From NCBI RefSeq assembly GCF_044582145.1, contig NZ_JBDODO010000010.1: DNA of 64,000 nt; one strand, given 5' to 3'. Every line of letters begins with the position of its first letter. Position 1 is the stretch's first letter. Below the pieces are notes generated by a model. That model made no database searches and was not told the DNA's origin. It worked only from the letters and a program-made list of their open reading frames with translations. Below, piece after piece: positions 8,021-17,505 of this stretch. Both the position numbers and the translations under genes were made by a program. The DNA is from Guyparkeria sp016278265. GTDB lineage: Bacteria > Pseudomonadota > Gammaproteobacteria > Halothiobacillales > Halothiobacillaceae.

Positions 8021-8854
8021 ATGGTTTCCACCTCCCAAGGCCCAGCTCGGAACGAGTCCACGGCACCGGTTGCTCGGATGAGCGCTATTCGCAATTGTTT
8101 TGGCGAGGAGTGTGTCCACGAGGACTTGGACCTCGAACTTCCGCCGGGGCGCATCATCGCCCTGGTCGGCGGATCGGGGAGCGGCAAGACGGTCCTGTTG
8201 CGCACCCTGTCGATGCTGCGGCACCCCGATGCGGGGCAATTGGAGCTGTTTGGCGAGAATGCCCTCGAGGTGGGCGAACGGGCTCAACGTGACCTGCGGC
8301 GGCGGATCGGACTGTTGTTCCAGGGCGGGGCGCTGTTCACCGCCCTGACGGTGCTGGAAAATGTCATGTTGCCACTGCGTGAACACACCTCGATTCGTGG
8401 ACGCTGGCTGGAAGAACTGGCGATGAGCAAGGTGCTGCTTGCCGGCTTGCCGGCCGATAGCGCTGTCAAGTATCCGGCCGAACTCTCCGGTGGCATGGTC
8501 AAGCGCGCGGCTCTGGCGCGTGCGCTGGCGCTCGATCCGCGCCTGCTGATCCTTGATGAGCCGACCTCGGGGCTCGATCCGATCGCCGCGGCGGGGTTTG
8601 ATGACCTGATCCGCGAACTGACCGATTCGCTCGGGCTGACAGTCATACAGGCCACCCATGATCTCGATTCGATCTGGCGTGGCTCGGACGCGGTGGCCTT
8701 TCTGGCTCGAAAGCGCGTGCTGGCCTTTGCCCCGGCGGCCGAGCTGGCGCAACGTGACGAGCCGGAACTGGTTGCCTATTTTCGCGGCAGTCGATCGGCG
8801 GAATATGCCAAACTCGAAGCGAGTCAGCCGGGGATAAACCGAGGGAGCAGCTAG
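8021..8854 (+). CDS. mlaF: Lipid ABC transporter ATP-binding protein (MlaF-type)
   Basis: 277 residues. Walker A is GGSGSGKT at residues 50-57, the ABC signature is LSGGMVKRAALARALAL, Walker B is LLILDEPTSGLDP, and the H-loop is in ATHDLDSIW. The LSGGM signature with Met-Val-Lys-Arg is characteristic of the Mla/MCE subgroup. It powers lipid movement together with the permease encoded just upstream (5-base gap). About 20 non-conserved residues precede the first strand, so an internal start near MSAIRNCFG (residue 20) is conceivable. Confidence 0.93.
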   Translation: MVSTSQGPARNESTAPVARMSAIRNCFGEECVHEDLDLELPPGRIIALVGGSGSGKTVLLRTLSMLRHPDAGQLELFGENALEVGERAQRDLRRRIGLLFQGGALFTALTVLENVMLPLREHTSIRGRWLEELAMSKVLLAGLPADSAVKYPAELSGGMVKRAALARALALDPRLLILDEPTSGLDPIAAAGFDDLIRELTDSLGLTVIQATHDLDSIWRGSDAVAFLARKRVLAFAPAAELAQRDEPELVAYFRGSRSAEYAKLEASQPGINRGSS

Positions 8855-8863
8855 GGCGCGATC

Positions 8864-9835
8864 ATGGAATCAAAGGTCAACTACAGCATCGTGGGCTTGT
8901 TCGTCGTGCTGTTGTTCGGCGCGTCGGCGGTAACCGCTTGGTGGCTTTACAGCGGCGGTTCGTCACGCGAGTACAGCCCGTATCTGGTCTACGCCACCGA
9001 CAGCGTCTCCGGCCTGAATAGCGACAGCCGCGTCTACTACCATGGGGTGGACGTGGGCTACGTGGACGAAATCCGCATTGATCGCCGCAACCCGGACAAT
9101 ATCCGGATTCGGCTGCTGATCGATCAGACCGTGCCCATTCGCGCCGATACCAGCGCCCAGTTGCAACCTCAGGGCGTCACGGGCCTGAGCGTGCTCAACC
9201 TCAAGGGCGGCTCGGCCAAGGAAGATCTCCCGGCCGCCCCGGATGCCTGTTGCCCGCTAATTCCCTACGAGCCGTCGCTGTTTTCCAAGCTCGAAGGCGG
9301 GTTAAACGACACCATGGTGCGGCTGGTCGCGATCAGCGAACGCATCGACCGGTTGTTGCGCGAGGAAAACCTGCAGGCGGTCGAACGCACCGTCGCGAAT
9401 CTGGACCAGATCACCGGTACGCTCGCCGAGGAGCGCGAGTCGCTGCGCTCCTTGCTGAAAAATGCCTCGCGTACTGCGGAGAACACGGCCGAGCTGACCG
9501 AGAATGGCGAGCGCCTGCTCGCCCGGGCCGACGGCACCATGGACTCACTCGATGAGGCGATCGGCAAGTTCTCGGTCACCATGGACACGTTCGACCAGAC
9601 GGCAGACCGGGTAGCCACGGCCGCCGAGGTGACGGTGGGCTTCAGCCAGGCGGGTGAACGGGCCGCCGACGAAATCTCGCGCCAGACGCTGCCCGACATC
9701 AGTCTGCTGATCCGTGATCTTCGGGACTTGTCTCGCCGACTCAGCGACTTCACGTCGACGCTGGATGACGATCCATCGCGGGCCATCTTCGGTGGGGACC
9801 AGCGCGCGCCGGGGCCCGGTGAGGCGAACCGTTAA
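8864..9835 (+). CDS. mlaD: MCE-domain lipid-binding protein (MlaD-type)
   Basis: 323 residues. One N-terminal membrane anchor (about residues 8-29) is followed by a single MCE domain (about 38-120, with VSGLNSDSRVYYHGVDVGYV and QPQGVTGLSVLNL). A long C-terminal region (about 140-300) is rich in charged helical heptads and probably coiled. It is longer than E. coli MlaD (about 180 residues) and closer to the variant MCE proteins with extended helices. It would form a hexameric ring in the periplasm that hands lipid to or from the permease. It follows the ATPase by 9 bases. Confidence 0.9.
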   Translation: MESKVNYSIVGLFVVLLFGASAVTAWWLYSGGSSREYSPYLVYATDSVSGLNSDSRVYYHGVDVGYVDEIRIDRRNPDNIRIRLLIDQTVPIRADTSAQLQPQGVTGLSVLNLKGGSAKEDLPAAPDACCPLIPYEPSLFSKLEGGLNDTMVRLVAISERIDRLLREENLQAVERTVANLDQITGTLAEERESLRSLLKNASRTAENTAELTENGERLLARADGTMDSLDEAIGKFSVTMDTFDQTADRVATAAEVTVGFSQAGERAADEISRQTLPDISLLIRDLRDLSRRLSDFTSTLDDDPSRAIFGGDQRAPGPGEANR

Positions 9836-9870
9836 ACGCGAGTCGCGACCTGAACCAGGATGAGAGAAAA

Positions 9871-10551
9871 ATGAACCACCTTGTTGAAACAAAACCGGAT
9901 TCCGGTCTCGCGCGGCCGCTGGTGGCGCTCGGGGTCGCGCTGCTGTTGGGCGGCTGTGCCGTCTTGCCGGAACGGGATGGGGAGCCGCAGCAGTGGCGGC
10001 TGGTTGCGCCGGATCCGGTGGTGGAGGTTGCTGACATCAGTGAACCGGTGATCGTCCGATTGATCGAGACGCGCGCCGCCAGTGCAATCGACCGACGAGA
10101 CATGGCCTACAGCCGTGGTCGTCAGTCGCTTGCCTACTACCGCGACAATCGCTGGGCCAGTCCGCCCGGCGTGATGCTCAACGAAATCATCGACGAAACC
10201 CTATCCACCCAGCCGTGGGTGAGGACCGTCATTCGCGGTAGCGCGCGCGTGCCCTCCGATCTGAGCCTGTACTGCGAGCTCCAACGCCTGGAGCATCAAC
10301 TTGGCCCCAGCGGGGCAGGGCAGAAGCAGGGAGAGGTGCAGATGAAAGTGGCCTGCAGCTGGTATCAGGCCGCCGAGCGGCAATTGGTCGAGGCCATGAT
10401 CTTCGATGAAACCATCGAACTCGAGACCAATGACGCCGAGCACTACGCCGCGGGCGCTCAAGCCTTGGTCGACCAGTTGATGACACGACTTGCTGCCCAG
10501 GGGGCATCGCTCGCCGCGACTACCGCCTCATTGCCCGTAGAGAACGATTGA
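9871..10551 (+). CDS. ABC-type transport auxiliary lipoprotein (PqiC-like family)
   Basis: 226 residues with a lipoprotein signal: hydrophobic core (about 17-27) and lipobox LLGGC, with Cys29 as the acylation site. The mature part, with 'VVEVADISEPVIVRL', 'MAYSRGRQSLAYYRDNRWASPP' and 'DELxLxVxCELQRLEH'-like strands, fits the auxiliary lipoprotein family found beside MCE transporters (PqiC). It probably sits in the outer membrane and docks the MCE tube. Last gene of the operon; it converges with the cupin gene, with only 6 bases between the stop codons. Confidence 0.88.
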   Translation: MNHLVETKPDSGLARPLVALGVALLLGGCAVLPERDGEPQQWRLVAPDPVVEVADISEPVIVRLIETRAASAIDRRDMAYSRGRQSLAYYRDNRWASPPGVMLNEIIDETLSTQPWVRTVIRGSARVPSDLSLYCELQRLEHQLGPSGAGQKQGEVQMKVACSWYQAAERQLVEAMIFDETIELETNDAEHYAAGAQALVDQLMTRLAAQGASLAATTASLPVEND

Positions 10552-10557
10552 CGCCAA

Positions 10558-11268
10558 TTACCGGATTGATTTGGTCTCCTGGTACCACGCCTCGGGAATC
10601 GGCAGATGACCGGTCTTGACCCAGATGGTGCAGCCGGTCTCCGAGTAGGGCTGGTGCAGGCTCCAGTGCGGGTTGCGTAGCCAGGTCCCGGCGGGATAAC
10701 GACCGTACTCGTCGGCGAACGTCCCTTCCAGTACAAAAATCTCCTCCCCACCGAAGTGATGGTGCGGTTTGAAATGTGTGCCTGGCGCCCATCGGACCAG
10801 GGCGGTGTGCTCGCCCTCGAACCCGGCCAGCGGCATGACTTCCAGGCCCTCGACCAGTCCCGGTTGCCAGGGCGTGGCTTTGGTATCCACCACCACCTGT
10901 TCGCGCTCACGCGGGTCGAGGTGATGGAGCTTTACCAGGATCGCGCAACCATCCGGCGCGCTCGGGCTATGGCGCGAGCCGGGCGGATTGCGTACGTAGT
11001 GACCGGCGGGATAGCAGCCACTCTCGTCGCAGAAGGCACCCTCCAGCACCAGGAACTCCTCGCCCCCGTGATGCACATGCTCGGGAAACGCTGCGCCGGG
11101 TGCGAAACGCACCAAACTGGTTGCCCGCGTGCCGTCGCCGCCCTCGCGTTCGATCAGCTTGCGTTCCACGGTCGGTTCCGGAGATTCCACCCAGGGCAGG
11201 GCGTTGGTGTCCACGAGGGCACGTTCGAATAGGTCGGCGTGCAGGGATGTCAGCGGGTGTTCGGTCAT
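10558..11268 (-). CDS. Double-cupin protein (ChrR-like cupins)
   Basis: About 236 residues made of two homologous cupin domains. The first has the metal-binding pattern PEHVHHGGEEFLVLEG and the second KPHHHFGGEEIFVLEG, each followed by the second cupin motif (GHYVRNPPGSRH and GTWLRNPHWSLH). Both copies therefore keep the His/His/Glu/His ligands. ChrR-type cupins bind zinc and include anti-sigma-factor sensor domains, but the zinc-binding N-terminal anti-sigma domain is absent here and no ECF sigma gene is adjacent, so a stand-alone enzyme or sensor is likely. ATG 11268 is preferred over an in-frame TTG at 11313, which abuts the upstream terminator. Confidence 0.82.
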   Translation of the reverse strand: MTEHPLTSLHADLFERALVDTNALPWVESPEPTVERKLIEREGGDGTRATSLVRFAPGAAFPEHVHHGGEEFLVLEGAFCDESGCYPAGHYVRNPPGSRHSPSAPDGCAILVKLHHLDPREREQVVVDTKATPWQPGLVEGLEVMPLAGFEGEHTALVRWAPGTHFKPHHHFGGEEIFVLEGTFADEYGRYPAGTWLRNPHWSLHQPYSETGCTIWVKTGHLPIPEAWYQETKSIR

Positions 11269-11316
11269 GGCAAAGTATTCAGTGGATTTGGCCGGCGGAG
11301 TGTAGGCGCTCAAGGC

Positions 11317-11360
11317 AAAAAAAACCGCGATCCCGGGCAGCTCGGGGTCGCGGTTTTTGC
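11317..11360 (-). terminator. Rho-independent terminator of the RND efflux operon
   Basis: The arms AAAAACCGCGA (11320-11330) and TCGCGGTTTTT (11348-11358) are perfectly complementary, with a further CCCG/CGGG pairing inside. On the minus strand the hairpin is followed by eight T. It lies between the stop of the RND pump gene (11405) and the cupin gene, so it ends the efflux transcript and separates the two units. The plus-strand reading also has a T run and may work in both directions. Confidence 0.88.
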
Positions 11361-11404
11361 TTTGCGGTGGTCTGGCGGGTCGGCCTGAGTCGTCAGGCCG
11401 CGGA

Positions 11405-14400
11405 TCATGCCGCCCGGGCCTTTTTCTTTTCGGCCTTGATCTGCTGATCGAGCTGCCAGAAGTAGTACATGATCGGGATCACGAGCAGGGTCAGCATGGT
11501 CGAGGCGAAGGTGCCGAAGATCAGCGAGACGGCCAGCCCACCGAAGACGGGATCGGTGATCATGATCGCCGAACCGAACATGATCGCCAGTGCGGTGAGC
11601 AGGATCGGGCGGAAGCGCACCGCCCCGGCCTCGAGTACCGATTCCTTCAACCCGTAGCCTTGCTGCCGGTAGTCAAGGATAAAGTCGATCAACAGTAGCG
11701 AGTTCCTTACCACGATCCCTGCCAGCGCGATGAAACCGATCATCGATGTCGCGTTGAAAGGCATGCCGAACAGCCAGTGGCCCGGGAAGATGCCGACCAG
11801 GGTGAGCGGGATGGCGCCCATCACGATCAACGGCAGCATGAATGACTGGTAGTAGGCGACCAGCAGCAGGTAGATGAAGACCAGCGCGACGATGAATGCC
11901 GCCCCCAGGTCACGGAAAACGTCGAGAGTCAGTCGCATGTCGCCGCCCCAGAGTGCTTGATAGCCCTCGAGGTCATTTGGCTGGGTGTCGAAGAAACCGA
12001 GGTTGCCGGTGCTGATCTTGACGTTATCGTCCAGCTCCATCTCGTTGAGCCACTTGTTGAGTGTCAACGTGGCGTAGACGGGGCTCGAGCCGAGCAGATC
12101 GCCCTGAACGAAGACCACCGGGTGCTGGTCACGGTCCATGATCGGCTTGGTGACCGTGCCCTCGCGGATGTCGACCAGGTTGCCGATCTTTACCGCTCTG
12201 CCTTCGGGGGTAGTGACGGTCAGGTCGCGGATCTGGCGGATCCAGGCGCGGTTGGCCTGGTCGAGTCGCAGCACGACGTTGACCGGCTCGGAGGTGTCGG
12301 TGTCGTGCACCGTGCCGAGCGTTTGCCCGTTGACGTACTCGTGGACCACCTTGGCGATCTGTGCCGGGGCGATGCCCGACTGCAGCGCCTTGGTCTGATT
12401 GACCTCGATGCGGTATTCCGGCGCATCGGCGGTGATCGAATCGTCGACGTTGATCATGCCGTAGACGTCGTCGAAGCGCTCGCGTACCTGCCTGGCGATA
12501 TCGCGCAGGGTTTCGTAGTCCGGCCCGTGGATGCGGGCGAGTACCTGGGCGCGGACCGGCGGGCCGGGCGGTGTCAGGAACATCTTGATACCGGAATCGG
12601 CGTACTGCTCGCGCACCGGTTCGAGCTGTTCCCACATTCCCATGGCGACTTCACTGGTCACGGGGCGATGGTGACGATCGACCAGGTTGACGCGAATCTG
12701 CGCCATGTTGGGTGCCTGTCGCATCATGTCGCCACGGACCATGCCGGCGAAGGTCAACGGCCCCGTACGACCCACGTAGGTCTGGTAGTCGGTCACGTAC
12801 TGGTTCCGCGATATGACACCACCGACCGCATCGGCGATCAGGGACGTGCCTTCGGTGGCCGTGCCTTCGGGGGTGTTGACCTCGAGCAGCAAGGTGTCGA
12901 CGTTGCCCTCGGGCAGCATCTTGAGGCTCACGCCGGCCGGCGAAAGCGGGCCGTTCATGCCCGCGTCACGGACAAACTGCCATGCCGGCATCAGCATCGA
13001 GGCGATCATCAGGCCAAGCACGAACAGGAGGAACGCCAGCGAGAACATTCGCGAACCGAGCAACGGCTTGGTGATGCGCTTGTAGTTGCGCATCAGCCAG
13101 TCCTCGTGGTGTGGGTCGCCTTCGAGGGTTTCGCGTTTGGCGAGCGCCTTGCGGGCCTTCGGGCCCAGCCAGCGGTATGCCGTCCAGGGCACGATGATGT
13201 AGGCCAGGATCAGCGAGGCGATCATCGCGATCGAGACGTTGATCGGGATCGGCAGCATGAACGGCCCCATCATCCCCGAGACGAACGCCATCGGCACGAA
13301 GGCGAGGATGACCGCCAGGGTCGCGATGTTGGTCGGGTTGCCGATCTCGTTGGTCGCCTTCACCAACAGGTCGGAGAATGACGGCTCCTTGCCCGCGTGC
13401 ATGTGCCGGTGGATGTTCTCGATCACCACGATCGCGGCATCGACCAACAGGCCCAACGACAGGATCAGGCCGAACAGCGAGATGCGGTTGATGGTCTGAC
13501 CGAAGATCCAGCCCACCCCGAGAACCACGAACAGCGTCAACGGCACGGTCAGGGTGACGATCAGCGCCTCGCGCCAGCCGAGGAAGAAGAACAGGATGAT
13601 CAGCACCACCAGCACGGCCACGCCGAGGTGCTCGATCAGGGTGTTGACCGCATCGTCCGCCCGATCACCGTAATCGCGCGTGATGGTCAGATCGACCTGC
13701 TCGGGAAGCAGCTCGCGCTCGATCACCGCAAGCTTTTCCTTGACCGCGGCGGCGACCGTCACGGCGTTTGCCCCCGCGCGTTTGCCCACGGTGACGGTCA
13801 CCGCGGCCGTCGGGTCGCCCGCCCGCTTGCCCATGTCGTTGGCCGGGCCGTAGGCATGGGTGGTGTACTGGTCGTTTTCCTCGGGGGTGTAGGAGATGTT
13901 GGCGACCTGGGCGAGATAGATCGGTCGCTGCTCGTGCTGACCGATGACGAGGTTCTCCAGATCTTCCGGTCCGGTGAAGGCCGCATCCGTGCGCAGACGG
14001 AATTCCCGGTTGTCGTGGGTCAGTGCGCCACCCGGCAGTACGACATTGGCGCCCTGGAGCATCTCGCTCAGTCGGCTCATCGGCACGCCGGTGGCCGCCA
14101 GGCGCTGCGGGTCGATGTCGATCGCCAGCACGCGGCGGTGGCCGCCGATAACCTCGCTGGCACCCACCTCTGGCACGTTCTGGACCTGCTCAAGCACGCG
14201 CTGGCCGACCTCGCGCAACTGGGTGCTGTCCAGTTCCTCCGAGCTCAGGGTGAGGCTCATGATCGGCACGTCGGTGATGCCGATGCTCTTGACCAGCGGC
14301 ATGCTGGTATTGGGTGGCAGGCGGTCGAGGTTGCGGGTGATCTCGTTGTACAGCCGCAGCAGGCTCGCCTCCTCGTCGCTGCCCACCTCGAACTGCACGG

Positions 14401-14716
14401 TGACCATTCCCAGATCATCCATGGCCATCCCGTAGGTGTGCTCGACACCCTTGAGGCGTGCCATCAGCGCTTCGAGTGGCTTGACCACCTGGTCCTCGAT
14501 CTGGGCGGCATCGTTGCCCGGGCGTTGCACGAAGATCTGTGCCCCGGGGACCACGATCTCCGGGTTATACAGGCGCGGGGTGATCAGGACTGCCATCAGG
14601 CCGAATAGCGTGATGGCGATCATGATCAGGGCGGTGATCTTGGAATACAGAAAGCTGTTGGCAAGCCGGCCCGCGAGATTCAGCTTCGGCTCCTTGGCGT
14701 TGTTCGTCTGGCTCAT
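11405..14716 (-). CDS. RND-family efflux pump inner-membrane permease
   Basis: 1103 residues, the usual size of AcrB/HAE-type RND pumps, with the two-fold repeat of membrane, porter and membrane regions. Visible landmarks are a first span near residues 26-50, GNDAAQIEDQVVKPLE of the first porter loop, the long TM2-TM6 block (about 360-530) with LGLLVDAAIVVIENIHRHM (the proton-relay Asp region of TM4), and the C-terminal FIALAGIVVRNSLLLIDFI. It exports small molecules by proton antiport. The substrate cannot be read from the sequence; the heavy-metal CusA/CzcA proton-site pattern is not obvious. Its start overlaps the adaptor stop by 4 bases. Confidence 0.93.
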   Translation of the reverse strand: MSQTNNAKEPKLNLAGRLANSFLYSKITALIMIAITLFGLMAVLITPRLYNPEIVVPGAQIFVQRPGNDAAQIEDQVVKPLEALMARLKGVEHTYGMAMDDLGMVTVQFEVGSDEEASLLRLYNEITRNLDRLPPNTSMPLVKSIGITDVPIMSLTLSSEELDSTQLREVGQRVLEQVQNVPEVGASEVIGGHRRVLAIDIDPQRLAATGVPMSRLSEMLQGANVVLPGGALTHDNREFRLRTDAAFTGPEDLENLVIGQHEQRPIYLAQVANISYTPEENDQYTTHAYGPANDMGKRAGDPTAAVTVTVGKRAGANAVTVAAAVKEKLAVIERELLPEQVDLTITRDYGDRADDAVNTLIEHLGVAVLVVLIILFFFLGWREALIVTLTVPLTLFVVLGVGWIFGQTINRISLFGLILSLGLLVDAAIVVIENIHRHMHAGKEPSFSDLLVKATNEIGNPTNIATLAVILAFVPMAFVSGMMGPFMLPIPINVSIAMIASLILAYIIVPWTAYRWLGPKARKALAKRETLEGDPHHEDWLMRNYKRITKPLLGSRMFSLAFLLFVLGLMIASMLMPAWQFVRDAGMNGPLSPAGVSLKMLPEGNVDTLLLEVNTPEGTATEGTSLIADAVGGVISRNQYVTDYQTYVGRTGPLTFAGMVRGDMMRQAPNMAQIRVNLVDRHHRPVTSEVAMGMWEQLEPVREQYADSGIKMFLTPPGPPVRAQVLARIHGPDYETLRDIARQVRERFDDVYGMINVDDSITADAPEYRIEVNQTKALQSGIAPAQIAKVVHEYVNGQTLGTVHDTDTSEPVNVVLRLDQANRAWIRQIRDLTVTTPEGRAVKIGNLVDIREGTVTKPIMDRDQHPVVFVQGDLLGSSPVYATLTLNKWLNEMELDDNVKISTGNLGFFDTQPNDLEGYQALWGGDMRLTLDVFRDLGAAFIVALVFIYLLLVAYYQSFMLPLIVMGAIPLTLVGIFPGHWLFGMPFNATSMIGFIALAGIVVRNSLLLIDFILDYRQQGYGLKESVLEAGAVRFRPILLTALAIMFGSAIMITDPVFGGLAVSLIFGTFASTMLTLLVIPIMYYFWQLDQQIKAEKKKARAA

Positions 14717-15861
14717 GACGATGCATCACCCTCGCTTGCGTTGCTCGATACGACCTTGACGCCGTTGGCCAGTCGACCCTGGGCCTCGGTAATCACGCGG
14801 TCGCCGTCACGCAGGCCGGCCAGCACGACCACTTCGCCAGCACGCTCCTGGCCGACGCGGACAATGCGGAACCGCGCCCGATCCTCGCCGTCCAGTACGA
14901 ACACGCCCTGCATGCCGCCGCGATCATGGATGGCGCCCGTTGGCACCAGGATCGCCGCCTTCTGGTCGAGAACCACGCTGACGGTGACGAAATTGCCCGG
15001 CGTCAGGGACAGGTCGGACGGCACGCTCAGCTTGACCGTGTGGGTGCGGGTGATCGGATCGGCGGCCGATACCAGTCGCAGTACATCCGCGGAGAAAGAG
15101 GCCGGGTTGCCGTCGTTGTCGCGGTAGCCCACCTCGAGCGTGTCGCCTTCGGACAGTCGCGAGTAGGCCTGGTCGTCGACCTCGACCTGTATCTCGCGAT
15201 CGCCGCTACCCATCAGCATCAGCAACGGCTGTCCGGGGGTGGCCAGCTGGCCGGGATCGACCATGCGCTGGACGATGGTCCCGGCGAACGGGGCGCGGAT
15301 CTGGGCGTAATTGACCTGCGATTGCGCCTGCTCGACGGCGGCCTGGGCGGCTTGGTAATCCCCCTGGGCCACCTCGTAGGCCGTGCGCATCTGCTCGAAC
15401 TGCTGCTTGGGTACGGCGTTCTGGTCGTACAGCCGCTGGAAACGCTCGTAGTTGCTGCGCGCGTTCGCCAGGCCGGAGCGGGCCTTTGCCAAGGCCGCTT
15501 GGGCCTGACGGATCTGCGTGTCGACGTCGCTCTGGTCGATGGTGAGCAGCGGCTGGTCCTTTTCGACGCTCTCGCCCTCGCGGACGTTGATTTCCCGCAC
15601 GTAGCCCATCATCCGCGAGGCGATCGGCGACTGGTCGCTGGCGATCACCGTGCCGGGGAAGAGTGCCGTGTCGTCGACCTGGCCGGCATCCACCGTGATC
15701 CAGTCGGCTTGGATCGTGTTCTCGGCACCAGCCGTCGGTTGCTCGGTTGGCTCGCCGCCACAGCTAGCCAGCAGAAGGCCGGCGAGCAGGGGGGCGACCA
15801 GCCGACTTGCAAATCGGTGGTCCGTGACTGGGGAGAGGGGGGGTGTCGCTTGCTGCATCAT
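14713..15861 (-). CDS. RND efflux periplasmic adaptor (membrane fusion protein), lipoprotein
   Basis: About 382 residues. The signal ends in a lipobox (LLASC), so the protein is anchored in the inner membrane by lipid. It has the adaptor order of a first lipoyl half (VREINVREGESVEKDQPLLTID), a helical hairpin (about 100-170, Ala/Gln-rich), a second lipoyl half (QIRAPFAGTIVQRMVDPGQL) and beta-barrel/proximal domains. It bridges the RND pump and the outer membrane channel. The ATG at 15861 (with GAG upstream) is preferred to a TTG at 15888. Middle gene of the operon. Confidence 0.92.
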   Translation of the reverse strand: MMQQATPPLSPVTDHRFASRLVAPLLAGLLLASCGGEPTEQPTAGAENTIQADWITVDAGQVDDTALFPGTVIASDQSPIASRMMGYVREINVREGESVEKDQPLLTIDQSDVDTQIRQAQAALAKARSGLANARSNYERFQRLYDQNAVPKQQFEQMRTAYEVAQGDYQAAQAAVEQAQSQVNYAQIRAPFAGTIVQRMVDPGQLATPGQPLLMLMGSGDREIQVEVDDQAYSRLSEGDTLEVGYRDNDGNPASFSADVLRLVSAADPITRTHTVKLSVPSDLSLTPGNFVTVSVVLDQKAAILVPTGAIHDRGGMQGVFVLDGEDRARFRIVRVGQERAGEVVVLAGLRDGDRVITEAQGRLANGVKVVSSNASEGDASS

Positions 15862-15918
15862 CGATGGATCTCGTTCGTTGGATCGCAATAGGTACCGTGG
15901 CCGGGGCGTGCCGGCCGA

Positions 15919-17505
15919 TCAGGATTCGGAGGTGTCCAGTGCCGCCTTTACGCCGTCGGCGCGCACCGACTCGACCCGTTCGGGGTTGAGTTCGCCCAGT
16001 GCCAGCCACAGAGCGGCGCGCTGCATGGTCCGCTGGAAACGGGCCCGGATCAGCTCGGCACGCGCGTTGTCCACTTCGGTCTGCGCGGCGAGCAGCTCGG
16101 TCATGGTCGCCAGGCCCTGCTGGTAGCGCAGTTTCTCCAGGCGCACGGCCTCTTCGCTCTGGTTGATGGCCAGGCGACGGACCTCAACGCGCTTTTCCGC
16201 CATGTTGGCCTCGCGCCAGATCTTGCCGACCTGGCCGATGAGCTTGTCGAGGGCCTGCTGGCGTTCGGCGAGACTGGCGTCCACCTTAGCCTGGGCGCGA
16301 TCGACCTTGCCCGAACGGGCACCGAAGTCGAATACCCGCCAAGTGAGCACACCGCCGACGGTGTAGCTGTCATTGCGCAGGCCCAGCGAGTCGTCGTTGA
16401 AGTCTTGCTGTGCCATCAGGTTGAACTGCGGCTTGAAGTCCGCCCGTGCCACGTCGACCTCGGCGCGAGCCGCGGCGATGCGACCACGCAGCGCCTGGAT
16501 GCGCGGGTTGTTGGACAGCGCCAGTTGACGAGCCTCGTCGAGCGTGGTCTCGGGCAGGGAGACGTCGATCGCCTCGTTGAGGTCGATTTCCTGGCGGGTG
16601 TCGATGCCGGTCAGTACCTTGAGGCCATCGGTGGCGTTGGCGGCCTGGTTACGCGCGTTCTCGACGTCGAGTTCACGCTCGCCGAGATTCACCTGGGCCT
16701 TGAGCAGGTCGGACTTGGTGACCACGCCTTCGTCATAAAGATTCTGCGAGAGATCACGGAAGGAATTGGCCGCTTGTTGGGCCTGGCTTGCGACCTCGAC
16801 AAAGGCCTCGGCGGTGTTGATGCCGGCGTAGGCCTCGACGGTATGGAGTACCAGTTGCTGACGGGCGGCCTCGTCACCGGATTGCGCGGCCTGCAGCAGC
16901 GCCTGGGCCTGGGTGCGCATCTCGCGGATCTTGCCGCCGTTATAGATCGGGATAGAGAGCTTCAGCGAGGTCTGGAAATTGTGGTGCCAGCCGGGATCGT
17001 TGAGATTGTCCGGCTCGGTTTCCAGGGCCGCGGGCAGGTTGGCTGGGTCGTTCGCGTAGGTTTGGAAGAATTCACCGGCACCAAAGTCGTTGAAGTTCGC
17101 CTGCTCCTGCTGCAGCTTCATGCCGAAGACGTTCAGCGGGTTGTTCGACCCCATCACGCCGAACGACAGGTCCAGCGTGGGCAGGAGATTGCCGTTGGCC
17201 TGTTCGATTGCCGCGCGGGCCTCGGCGATTCGCGCCTGGGAGATGTCCACGGCGGCGTTCTGGCTGAGCGTGCGCTCGACCGCATCATCAAAGGGAAGGG
17301 TCAGCGTTTGCTGGCTAACGCTCGCCGGGGTGTCAGCGGTGAAGGCGATTGCGTCGTCTTCGCTGGCCATCGTGTGGCTGCTGACGGACAGGGCGAGGAC
17401 GATGGCAGCCGAGAGCAATCGCTGCGGCCGGGCCGGGATAAGGAGGCGAGCCTGCGGAAAGCCATACTCGCTCGTTGAACCCAGGGTGTGGTTGCTGCGC
17501 GCCAT
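15919..17505 (-). CDS. TolC-family outer membrane efflux protein
   Basis: About 528 residues. The N-terminus has a signal peptide (hydrophobic run near LLSAAIVLALSVSSHTMA), then two TolC-family repeats rich in Ala/Gln/Glu helices (AVDISQARIAEARAAIEQANGN in the first, TLDEARQLALSNNPRIQALRGR in the second). It forms the outer membrane duct of the pump. The ATG at 17505 is chosen because AAGGA lies 8 bases upstream; the frame is open to 17607 but without similarity. First gene of the three-gene operon, and no regulator gene lies next to it. Confidence 0.92.
   Translation of the reverse strand: MARSNHTLGSTSEYGFPQARLLIPARPQRLLSAAIVLALSVSSHTMASEDDAIAFTADTPASVSQQTLTLPFDDAVERTLSQNAAVDISQARIAEARAAIEQANGNLLPTLDLSFGVMGSNNPLNVFGMKLQQEQANFNDFGAGEFFQTYANDPANLPAALETEPDNLNDPGWHHNFQTSLKLSIPIYNGGKIREMRTQAQALLQAAQSGDEAARQQLVLHTVEAYAGINTAEAFVEVASQAQQAANSFRDLSQNLYDEGVVTKSDLLKAQVNLGERELDVENARNQAANATDGLKVLTGIDTRQEIDLNEAIDVSLPETTLDEARQLALSNNPRIQALRGRIAAARAEVDVARADFKPQFNLMAQQDFNDDSLGLRNDSYTVGGVLTWRVFDFGARSGKVDRAQAKVDASLAERQQALDKLIGQVGKIWREANMAEKRVEVRRLAINQSEEAVRLEKLRYQQGLATMTELLAAQTEVDNARAELIRARFQRTMQRAALWLALGELNPERVESVRADGVKAALDTSES

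Noticed and set aside
11957..14608. Two long plus-strand open frames (11957-13381 and 13397-14608) opposite the RND pump gene
   Set aside because: They are antisense shadows of a high-GC coding sequence: rich in Asp, His, Val, Gly and Arg, with no domain, no signal and no ribosome binding site.
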